Source of the DNA: Psychrobacter sp. Pi2-52
GTDB taxonomy: Bacteria; Pseudomonadota; Gammaproteobacteria; Pseudomonadales; Moraxellaceae
DNA length: 64,000 bases
NCBI RefSeq assembly: GCF_904846705.1
Contig: NZ_CAJHBS010000011.1
Coordinates: 40,904 to 104,903 of the forward strand
Direction: 5' to 3'
Part shown: one piece after another, positions 19,795-27,349 of the stretch
Position numbering within the stretch: position 1 is the stretch's first letter
How the letters are laid out: each line of letters opens with the position of its first letter
The notes under the pieces: model-generated
What the model was told of the DNA's origin: nothing
The model's database searches: none
Seen by the model: the letters and a program-made list of their open reading frames with translations, nothing else
Translations under genes and position numbers: made by a program

Positions 19795-20014
19795 AATGCG
19801 ATAATATCCGTATGAAGGCGTCAATATAATAAATAGCAATCTAAAAACAGGCGCTTTAATCGTTATAGATTATTGTAGCGTATATAGAATGAGGATGACT
19901 TGTATTATTTTTATCATAGTAAACGCTTATAAAGTCAGCCAAAATGAATAAATGAAACCCAATCGTGTCAAAAAGCGTATCAAAGAGATATATCAAAAAA
20001 AAGGAAGGTGCCAT

Positions 20015-20806
20015 ATGAATAACGAAATGAATAATAAAACCTATCTTATCATCGGCGGAACAGGCGGCATTGGTCAAGCCATGATACAGCAGCTAATACA
20101 AAAAACGACTGTGAGTCAGACGGACAGTCAATCTCATCAAAGCCATCGCACACAAGTATTTGCGACTTATCATCGAAATGAGCCAAACATTGAAGCAGAA
20201 AACCTGCATTGGCTGCCGATGAACGTCAGTAATGAGGACAGCATCAAAAAAGCTGCCGATACCATCAAACAGACAGTCGGTCATGTGGATTGGGTAATCA
20301 ACTGTGTGGGATTACTACATACAGAGACAGCGCAGCCAGAAAAGGCCTTGCGACAGATGGAAACGGAGTTCTTTTTGCAAAATATGCAAATCAATGCGCT
20401 AGCCAGTTTGCTGATAGCCAAACACATCAAACCGTTGCTAGCCAAGGCTACTCGCAGCGCCAATCATCCTGCTATTTTTGCGACCGTATCAGCCCGCGTC
20501 GGTAGCATCACTGACAATCAGCTAGGCGGCTGGTATAGCTATAGAATGAGCAAGGCGGCGCTCAATATGGGCATGAAAAACCTAAGTATCGAATGGAGCA
20601 GATCACTTAAAGATGTATGCGTGGTAGTTATGCAACCAGGCACTGTCAACACTCAGCTGTCCGCACCGTTTCAAGGCAATGTCGCTGAAGAGCATCTGTT
20701 CTCGCCAGCGTATAGCGCGGATTGCTTATTGGAAGTACTCTCAGGTATGACTGCTACCCAGACAGGCAGTTTTGTCGATTGGGCTGGAGAGTCAATACCT
20801 TGGTAG
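20015..20806 (+). CDS. Short-chain dehydrogenase/reductase (SDR)
   Basis: A Rossmann-fold NAD(P)-dependent oxidoreductase of 263 aa. I place the start at the ATG at 20015, preceded by AGGAAGG at a six-base spacing, instead of the longer frame beginning at 19952. The cofactor loop is IIGGTGGIGQAM near residue 13, the NCVG strand follows, and the catalytic triad is Ser159 (ATVSARVGS), Tyr176 and Lys180 (YSYRMSKAALNMG). It resembles the CsgA/C-factor-like branch of SDRs. The substrate cannot be named. The gene is divergent from the DUF2868 gene and convergent with prpD. Confidence 0.88.
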   Translation: MNNEMNNKTYLIIGGTGGIGQAMIQQLIQKTTVSQTDSQSHQSHRTQVFATYHRNEPNIEAENLHWLPMNVSNEDSIKKAADTIKQTVGHVDWVINCVGLLHTETAQPEKALRQMETEFFLQNMQINALASLLIAKHIKPLLAKATRSANHPAIFATVSARVGSITDNQLGGWYSYRMSKAALNMGMKNLSIEWSRSLKDVCVVVMQPGTVNTQLSAPFQGNVAEEHLFSPAYSADCLLEVLSGMTATQTGSFVDWAGESIPW

Positions 20807-20844
20807 TCGTTAAACTGACGCTAGCGTATTAGTAAGCCATCAAT

Positions 20845-22371
20845 CTAATACGCTTCAAACAGCGACATAAACTCATTAACAGGTGTCTGTTCTAGTTTTT
20901 GTTGATCATCACACAGCTCAATTATCTGCTGACAGCGACTTTCAATAAAACGAGTGGCCAGACTGGCGCGGAACTTGGCTTCCAGTACAGGGATGCCCTC
21001 AGCGCGGCGGCGTTTATGCCCGATAGGATATTCAACAGCCACTTTTTCTGTACTGCTGCCATCTGTAAAAAATACTTGAATGGCATTGGCAATAGAGCGC
21101 TTGCTTGGGTCATGATAGTCTTTTGAATACTGCGCGTTTTCTTCTACAACCATCTTGCTGCGTAGCTCATCGATTGACAAATGCTGTTCGTGATAGTCAT
21201 CTTCGTAGTTCTCTGCCATCAGATCGCCTGTCAACAACGGCACAGCCACCATATACTGCAAGCAATGATCTCTATCTGCTGGATTGTCAAGCGTGCCTTC
21301 TTTTGAGATGATGCGAATCGCTGAGTCATGTGTGATTAGAACGATTTTGTCGATATCGTCGATTCTACCTTTCACATGTGGGTGCAAAATGACCGCGGCT
21401 TCACAGGCAGTTTGCGCATGAAATTCAGCAGGAAAACTTATTTTAAATAAGATGTTTTCCATCACATAACTACCAAAATCTCGCTGGAATTTAAAGCGAC
21501 GATCGCTTTCAGGCTTTGTGGCTAGATCCTTATTGGTATGGCTGAATAGCACATCATAAAATCCCCACTGCGGTGCGGTCAGTGCGCTAGGGATGCCCAT
21601 TTCACCGCGAGCTGTTATATCTACCAGACGTACCGCACGACTGGTTGCATCACCTGCCGCCCATGATTTTCGGCTACCAGCATTGGGTGCATGACGATAG
21701 GTGCGTAGTGCCTGACCATCGACGATGGCTTGTGAGATTGCTGCCATGATGCGCTCACGGGGTAGCTGATAAAGTTTTGCAACGACGGCTGTTGATGCTA
21801 ACTTGACCAAGAACACATGATCGAGCCCCACACGGTTGAATGAGTTTTCTAGTGCCAGTACACCTTGAATTTCATGCGCCATGATCATGGCTTCAAGCAC
21901 TGCTCTCATGGTCAGTGGTGCTTGTCCTTGGCTGATATTTTTTTGACTAATATAGTCGGCGACCGCCAAGATACCACCCAGATTATCAGAAGGATGGCCC
22001 CATTCGGCGGCAAGCCACGTATCGTTATAGTCAAGCCAGCGCACCATACAGCCAATATCAAAAGCGGCCTTGATGGGGTCTAGTCTATAGGAGGTGCCAG
22101 GGACACGAGCGCCATGCGGCGTTATTTGATCGGGGCAATCAGGCCCCAAGTGCTTGGTGCACTCAGGGAAGCGCAGCGCCAATAGACCGCAGCCAAGCGT
22201 GTCCATCAGACAGTGGCGCGCGGTATTCCATGCATCAGTAGGGTTTGGGGATTGCCTGTCTATTGAATAGTTGAGAACGTAATCGGCGATTTTTTGAATT
22301 TCATTGTCATATTCTGGACGGACGTTACTCTCTACCGTCGCGTCATTTTTATTTGAATTGGTATTTGACAT
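20845..22371 (-). CDS. prpD: 2-methylcitrate dehydratase PrpD
   Basis: An MmgE/PrpD-fold dehydratase of 508 aa that converts 2-methylcitrate to 2-methyl-cis-aconitate in propionate catabolism. Recognisable stretches include [80 protein letters not shown] and [25 protein letters not shown] ribosome site precedes the ATG. It is the last gene of the prp block on this strand, separated from prpF by an ABC exporter and a GNAT gene. Because acnD and prpF are also present, the cell has two enzymes for the same dehydration step. No terminator is obvious before the convergent SDR gene. Confidence 0.93.
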   Translation of the reverse strand: MSNTNSNKNDATVESNVRPEYDNEIQKIADYVLNYSIDRQSPNPTDAWNTARHCLMDTLGCGLLALRFPECTKHLGPDCPDQITPHGARVPGTSYRLDPIKAAFDIGCMVRWLDYNDTWLAAEWGHPSDNLGGILAVADYISQKNISQGQAPLTMRAVLEAMIMAHEIQGVLALENSFNRVGLDHVFLVKLASTAVVAKLYQLPRERIMAAISQAIVDGQALRTYRHAPNAGSRKSWAAGDATSRAVRLVDITARGEMGIPSALTAPQWGFYDVLFSHTNKDLATKPESDRRFKFQRDFGSYVMENILFKISFPAEFHAQTACEAAVILHPHVKGRIDDIDKIVLITHDSAIRIISKEGTLDNPADRDHCLQYMVAVPLLTGDLMAENYEDDYHEQHLSIDELRSKMVVEENAQYSKDYHDPSKRSIANAIQVFFTDGSSTEKVAVEYPIGHKRRRAEGIPVLEAKFRASLATRFIESRCQQIIELCDDQQKLEQTPVNEFMSLFEAY

Positions 22372-22525
22372 GGTTGTTACCTCATCCTGAGTGTGCTACT
22401 TCCTTGACTGAGACTGAGCTGATTGGCTCAGCCATCCTTTTAAAGGAATCATTATTTAAAAGTAGCATACTCAATATGGAACAACCAATTTGAATTATGT
22501 TAAAAATTAAGACGTTAGCAGCGAT

Positions 22526-23152
22526 CTAAATCATTAAGTACAACAGACCTAAAACAAACAAAGCGGCCATGATAAACAGCAGGAAACTTAAAACTTTGGT
22601 CGTGGTTGACGCGGTGTCTGTGCTCTCTTTTTTGATTTTATTTTTCTTTGCAACGTATAGCACCATTTTTACATGCTCGATATTGTCCTCGAGGTAGTGC
22701 TCGCCTTCAGGTACAAAACCTAACGACTCGTAAAAGCTAAGCAAGTAAACCTGTGCCGAGATAATAATCGGGCGCTTTTTACCATACTTTTTGCGGCACT
22801 GTGCAATAGCCTGATTCATTATCTGCCGTGCCAGACCATCACCTCTATGCTCTGATAGTACAAGCACTCTACCGATGGCTGGCATCGCGGTGTGGTTGGT
22901 CTTAATCGCAGGATCAGCTACTGATAGATTGGATTTTAGCTTATTAAACTCAGGTGGAATGATACGACAATAGCCAACCAATGCTGCATTTTGATGAGCG
23001 ATTAGGTGCAAGCAATCAAAATCCACTTCATCCATATCTTGATAGGCACAGTTTTGTTCGACGACAAACACTTGCGAGCGCGCCTTTAAAATATGATAAA
23101 GATCAACTGAGGTCAGCTCGTCAAAGGTTTTTAAAGAAAATTCACAAGTCAT
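22526..23152 (-). CDS. ElaA-like GNAT acetyltransferase with C-terminal membrane tail
   Basis: A GNAT-fold acyltransferase (residues 1-168) of the ElaA type: FEL-like start, ARSQVFVVEQNCAYQDMDEV, GRVLVLSEHRGDGLARQIMN (acetyl-CoA loop, about residues 94-113) and FYESLGFVPEGEHYLEDNIE. Unlike ElaA (about 150 aa), it continues with a basic linker (KKNKIKKES) and a 22-residue hydrophobic helix (residues 187-208) that ends at the C-terminus. That is the layout of a tail-anchored inner-membrane protein with its catalytic domain in the cytoplasm. It lies between the ABC exporter and prpD, with no obvious functional link to propionate. Substrate unknown. Confidence 0.85.
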   Translation of the reverse strand: MTCEFSLKTFDELTSVDLYHILKARSQVFVVEQNCAYQDMDEVDFDCLHLIAHQNAALVGYCRIIPPEFNKLKSNLSVADPAIKTNHTAMPAIGRVLVLSEHRGDGLARQIMNQAIAQCRKKYGKKRPIIISAQVYLLSFYESLGFVPEGEHYLEDNIEHVKMVLYVAKKNKIKKESTDTASTTTKVLSFLLFIMAALFVLGLLYLMI

Positions 23153-23223
23153 AGTGGGCTAGCTTCTGGCAATAGGCAGTAAAAGATTGGCATTATAACG
23201 ATTTAGGCAAGCATTAACCATTC

Positions 23224-25077
23224 CTAACCGTTTAGGGTCTGGCTGATTTTGTCTAAGTTTAGGCTATCAGACATAGCGCTAAAGATTTCAAAGTATTTGC
23301 CGCGTTGGGCATAAAGTACTTCATGTGTACCTGTCTCAACCACTTCGCCATTTTCTATCACCACGAGATCATCGGCATCGATAATTTGAGCGATATTGTG
23401 CGAGACCATAATGACGGTACGGTCTTTTTTGATCAGATCAAGGCTTTTTTTGACCTGTTGGCTGGCAATGGCATCGAGGCTGGCTGTCGGCTCGTCCAAA
23501 AACACAATAGGCGGGTCTTTTAAAAACATCCTTGCCAGCGCAATACGCTGCTGTTGACCGCCTGATAAGGACTTGGCAGTGCTCTCATAGCCATCAGCTA
23601 ATCCTATAATCTGCTCGTGGATAGAGGCTTTTTTTGCAGCCACGATGATGTCCTCAATGCTGGCATTCATATCGCCATAGCGGATATTTTCACTAATCGT
23701 ACCCGAAAAAATATGATTACTCTGTAGTACTAGGCCGATGCGCTGACGCAATTCGTGGGTATCACAGTCAGCCAAATCATGCCCATCTAGGCATATCGTA
23801 CCAGCGTCTGGCGCGTAAAACTTGACCAATAGATTGATGATCGTGCTCTTGCCAGCGCCAGAAAGGCCAACCAACGCGGTGATACGATTAGGCTTGATAG
23901 TAAAGCTGACGTTTTTTAGCGCTTGCGTACCATTAGGATAGGTAAAATCAACGTTTTTAAGCTCGATATGACCCTTTAGGTTTTCGCTACTGATACCATC
24001 GATGTTTTCGACTTGTTTGTCGTCTTCTAAAATATCGAAAAAACCTTCGGCATAGGTCAATGCATTATTAATCTGGTCGTAGATGCGGTGTAATTGACGG
24101 ATAGGGGCGGCGACGTTTTGAAACAGCATGACATGAAACAAAATCATGCCAATGGTCATCTCGCCTTTTAGCACAAAATAAGCGGTGAGAAGGATGATAA
24201 CCACCACACCAATCTGCTCGATAAAGGTTTTGATGGCATCATAAATAAAGCCAATACTACGAATGCGCAGCTGGTTGTCAGTCATTTCTTTTTGAATGGC
24301 TAAGTGCTTATCAGCCTCAATGGACTCACGGACAAAGGATTTCACCACACTGATCGAATTAATCAAAGAGATCACCAAGCCGCTTTTTGCTTCTCGAAAC
24401 CCACGTATCTGCCGACGAAACCCTTGCAGACGGCGTGCTTGCTTTTGACTGATAAAAAAGTAAATGGGTATGATAATAAGACCGACCATGCCAACCCAAA
24501 AATTGGTCGAAAACATGATGATAAGTGCCACAATTGCATTGGCAAATAGCGGTAGCATGTCGATAAAGAAGTTTTGCACGAGGCTGGTTAAACTGCTAAC
24601 CCCGTAATCGATACGGGTTTGCAATTTACCACTGTCATTTTCACTACTGGTATAAAACGCCATGCGGTAAGTAAGGATGCGCTCAATGATTTTTTGAGAC
24701 AGGTCGCGAGATAAGTTGATACGAATCTTTTCACCAAAAAAACGCTGACCAAAAGAGATGAATATCGACAGGATCTCTTTGGTCAGGAGGACCGCGCTGA
24801 TAATCCCTAGCATACGTAAACCAGCCTGCCATGGATCAGTAAGCGTAGCAATTTCGGTTAACGTATCGACGGTATAACGTAGTACAAATGCATTGACCTG
24901 TGCGGTAAAGGAGCCTAAGGCCGTCAGCACTAAGGTAGCAATGATAAGCAGGCGATAAGGTTTAGCAAATACCGCCAGTTTTTTTAGAATATCCCACAGC
25001 AGCGCCCGCCGTTCTTTCTTTTCGACTGGAGGCTTTTTGTCTAATTGCACACGGCGTGGCTGGGGAGATGTTGGCAT
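23224..25077 (-). CDS. ABC exporter, fused permease and ATPase
   Basis: A type IV (MsbA-like) half-exporter of 617 aa. It has six transmembrane segments in residues 40-320, then a nucleotide-binding domain with Walker A GLSGAGKSTIINLL (about residue 405), signature LSGGQQQRIALARMF, Walker B PPIVFLDEPTASLD and H-loop VIMVSHNIAQI. It probably works as a homodimer in the inner membrane. The substrate (lipid, drug or peptide) cannot be told from the sequence. It sits between prpF and the GNAT gene, starting 38 bases after prpF, so it may be co-transcribed with the prp genes although no metabolic link is evident. Confidence 0.9.
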   Translation of the reverse strand: MPTSPQPRRVQLDKKPPVEKKERRALLWDILKKLAVFAKPYRLLIIATLVLTALGSFTAQVNAFVLRYTVDTLTEIATLTDPWQAGLRMLGIISAVLLTKEILSIFISFGQRFFGEKIRINLSRDLSQKIIERILTYRMAFYTSSENDSGKLQTRIDYGVSSLTSLVQNFFIDMLPLFANAIVALIIMFSTNFWVGMVGLIIIPIYFFISQKQARRLQGFRRQIRGFREAKSGLVISLINSISVVKSFVRESIEADKHLAIQKEMTDNQLRIRSIGFIYDAIKTFIEQIGVVVIILLTAYFVLKGEMTIGMILFHVMLFQNVAAPIRQLHRIYDQINNALTYAEGFFDILEDDKQVENIDGISSENLKGHIELKNVDFTYPNGTQALKNVSFTIKPNRITALVGLSGAGKSTIINLLVKFYAPDAGTICLDGHDLADCDTHELRQRIGLVLQSNHIFSGTISENIRYGDMNASIEDIIVAAKKASIHEQIIGLADGYESTAKSLSGGQQQRIALARMFLKDPPIVFLDEPTASLDAIASQQVKKSLDLIKKDRTVIMVSHNIAQIIDADDLVVIENGEVVETGTHEVLYAQRGKYFEIFSAMSDSLNLDKISQTLNG

Positions 25078-25115
25078 AAAACTCTATCGTAAATTAAAAT
25101 AAGCCATAACTACGC

Positions 25116-26381
25116 TTAAAACGCATCCGCTGGCACAAAAACTTCACCAACCATAATACGCCTTGCTGAGCGGCTCATCGACACTTTTTTGGCTTGCCAG
25201 CTTCCATCGACTTGTTCTGTTTTTCCACCGACGAGCAATGTCCCTGATGGATGACCAAAACGTACCTCGCTAAGTTGCTGCTCAGATTGACCGCAACCAG
25301 CTGCTTGGTTGACCAGTGTACCTTGTGTGGTTGCCGCGGCAGCAATGGCGACGGCTGCTGTGCCCATCATGGCATGATGCAATTGCCCCATGCTCATGGC
25401 ACGTACGACTAAGTCAATCTCGCTTCCATCGACCGATTTACCACTAGAGGCGGTATAGCTCTGTGCGTTACCAACCCATGCGAGTTTGGGAATGTGTTGG
25501 CTGGTTTGTGCTTCACTTACGTCTTTGAATAGTCCCATCGCCACACCGCCTGTAGCGCGGATTTTTTCAAGCTTGGCAAGTAGCGCGTCATCACTGTTAA
25601 TGTCGCCTTGCAACTCAGTACCCGTAAAGCCCAAGTCTTCCGCTTTCATAAAGATGGTTGGTATACCTGCGCTAATAAAGGTGGCTTTGACGCTATCGAC
25701 ATTTAGGCCGCAGTCCGTTACATCGAAGTCATCGACCAAGTTGCCAGTAGGGAACATGTCGCTGGTGGCATCTACAGGATCGATAAACTCAATTTTGACT
25801 TCAGCCGCTGGGAAGGTGACACCGTCTAATTCAAAGTCGCCCGTCTCTTGAACCTGTACTTTATGATTTGCATCTTTATAGACTGGAACATGCGCAATAA
25901 TCGTTTTACCGATATTTTCTTGCCAAATGCGTACTTCACAAATACCGCTATCTGCATTGTCATCGATGCTGTTAGCACTCTTGTCGGCATCGACCAAACC
26001 CATATTAATGGCACAGGCACCAACGGCTGCGGTTAAGTTACCACAGTTACCCGCCCAGTCAATCATTGGCTTGGCAATATTAACTTGTCCGAATAGATAA
26101 TTCACATCGTGATCTGAGCTAGAAGAGGCCGATAAAATAACCGTTTTTGACGTGCTAGAGCTACCATTGCCCAAACCATCAATCTGCTTGCCGTAAGGAT
26201 CTGGGCTGCCGATGACACGTAATAGGAAGTTATCACGTGATTCGCCAGCGACTTGGCAGCGCTCAGGTAAATCAGATAATTTAAAAAAAGTGCCTTTTGA
26301 AGTACCACCGCGCATATAGGTAGCAGGAACGGATAGTTGCGGGGCGAAAGAGGCTTTTGATTGAGTATTGGTTTGAGCCAC
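25116..26381 (-). CDS. prpF: PrpF, AcnD-accessory isomerase
   Basis: PrpF works with AcnD in the AcnD-type methylcitrate pathway, isomerising the aconitate product. The 421-aa protein begins with a GTG, preceded by AAGGAC, and has the family start VPATYMRGGTSKGTFFKLSD. It also shows LLRVIGSPDPYGKQIDGLGN, SKTVILSASS and DWAGNCGNLTAAVGACAINM near residue 110, with two diaminopimelate-epimerase-like halves. Its companion acnD is 1 kb upstream, separated by a toxin-antitoxin pair. Confidence 0.92.
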   Translation of the reverse strand: MAQTNTQSKASFAPQLSVPATYMRGGTSKGTFFKLSDLPERCQVAGESRDNFLLRVIGSPDPYGKQIDGLGNGSSSTSKTVILSASSSSDHDVNYLFGQVNIAKPMIDWAGNCGNLTAAVGACAINMGLVDADKSANSIDDNADSGICEVRIWQENIGKTIIAHVPVYKDANHKVQVQETGDFELDGVTFPAAEVKIEFIDPVDATSDMFPTGNLVDDFDVTDCGLNVDSVKATFISAGIPTIFMKAEDLGFTGTELQGDINSDDALLAKLEKIRATGGVAMGLFKDVSEAQTSQHIPKLAWVGNAQSYTASSGKSVDGSEIDLVVRAMSMGQLHHAMMGTAAVAIAAAATTQGTLVNQAAGCGQSEQQLSEVRFGHPSGTLLVGGKTEQVDGSWQAKKVSMSRSARRIMVGEVFVPADAF

Positions 26382-26461
26382 TGTATTAAGTCCTTTTTAT
26401 ATTGTTATAAGATTGGGTGCGGTGTCATTAGCAAGTAAGTATGAACGACTAAGAGCGCTCG

Positions 26462-26722
26462 TTAATAATGATAGCGACAAGAGATAATCGTCAGATAGTT
26501 ATCATCGACGGCATATACCAACCGATTGGCGTCATCGATGCGTCTTGACCAAAATCCAGATAGATTTTCTTTTAGGGGTTCAGGTTTGCCAATGCCTTCA
26601 AACGGATTACGCTTACATTCGGTGATGAGTTTGTTAATACGTTTGAGTGTTTTTTTGTCTTGCGTTTGCCAGTATAGGTAGTCTTTCCACGCAGCATCTG
26701 TCCATGCTAGTTGTTCACTCAT
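26462..26722 (-). CDS. yoeB: YoeB/Txe-family toxin
   Basis: A ribosome-dependent mRNA interferase of 86 aa. I choose the ATG at 26722, preceded by AAGGAAAAGGG, over an in-frame TTG 15 codons upstream, because this gives MSEQLAWTDAAWKDYLYWQT and the usual length. Family residues are present: NPFEGIGKPEPLK, FWSRRIDDANRLVY with the catalytic Arg (Arg67), and the C-terminal CRYHY with His85 and Tyr86. It starts 41 bases after the antitoxin stop and is encoded in the same operon. It interrupts the prp cluster between acnD and prpF. Confidence 0.93.
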   Translation of the reverse strand: MSEQLAWTDAAWKDYLYWQTQDKKTLKRINKLITECKRNPFEGIGKPEPLKENLSGFWSRRIDDANRLVYAVDDNYLTIISCRYHY

Positions 26723-26763
26723 TGTTAGACCCTTTTCCTTTGGATGGATTACAGTCTTTGAGT

Positions 26764-27090
26764 TCAAGCACTTTCAATATCGCTATACGTATGCTCATTA
26801 TTATCGCTGCTACCATCACCTTTATCACTATCTTCTACCGTATCTATTAGCTCACGCGTAACAGTCTTGCCAGCTTTATATTGGGCAATAGAGTCCGCTA
26901 AGTGCGCTGCATTGGCAGGAGATTTTAGTAGATAGACAGTCTCCATCAGGCTATTGTAATAGTCTAGCGACATCACAACGGCATCATCAGCGTCACGGCG
27001 GGTCACGATAGTGGCATTGGCATCATCGTTTACCGTGTCTAGGACGGACTTTAAATGCTTTCTGGCTTCTGAAAAACTAACGACTCTCAT
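26764..27090 (-). CDS. yefM: YefM/Phd-family antitoxin
   Basis: The antitoxin and DNA-binding repressor partner of the downstream YoeB toxin, 108 aa. The N-terminal Phd/YefM domain is clear: MRVVSFSEARKHLKSVLDTV and DDAVVMSLDYYNSLMETVYL. It is longer than E. coli YefM (83 aa), with an acidic C-terminal extension (EDSDKGDGSSDNNEH), the region expected to be disordered and toxin-binding. AAGGAG precedes the start. A TGTACA-type operator lies about 33-50 bases upstream. Confidence 0.92.
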   Translation of the reverse strand: MRVVSFSEARKHLKSVLDTVNDDANATIVTRRDADDAVVMSLDYYNSLMETVYLLKSPANAAHLADSIAQYKAGKTVTRELIDTVEDSDKGDGSSDNNEHTYSDIESA

Positions 27091-27122
27091 GGCTTACTCC
27101 TTTCATGACATTTTTCATAACT

Positions 27123-27140
27123 TGTACAATATATAGTACA
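27123..27140 (-). promoter_or_regulatory. Candidate YefM operator (TGTACA repeats)
   Basis: TGTACA at 27123-27128 and AGTACA at 27135-27140 form an inverted pair, TGTAC-N8-GTACA, centred 12 bases apart just upstream of yefM. Known E. coli YefM operators have a TGTACA core, so autoregulation of the toxin-antitoxin pair is the natural reading. The site overlaps AT-rich DNA suitable for a -10 element. Confidence 0.7.
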
Positions 27141-27263
27141 TATTACGCCATTGGTTAAGTAAACTCAACATTTAGCTATTTTTCAACATTAAGATATAAG
27201 TAAGAAAGCTCAGTGTGTAGCTTGCAAACCATTTTTTGAACTAAGGCTTTAACATTAGCAAAT

Positions 27264-27311
27264 AAAAGCCGATGTCATATAAACAAGTTATACAACATCG
27301 GCGATTTTTAT
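27264..27311 (-). terminator. Likely terminator after acnD
   Basis: GCCGATGT (27268-27275) pairs with ACATCGGC (27295-27302) around an AT-rich loop, and the minus strand continues into a TTTTATTT tract. It lies just downstream of acnD and would separate it from the toxin-antitoxin operon, which has its own promoter. Confidence 0.65.
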
Positions 27312-27349
27312 ACTTTGCTGCTTATCACACTAAAAACTACAGGATAACC

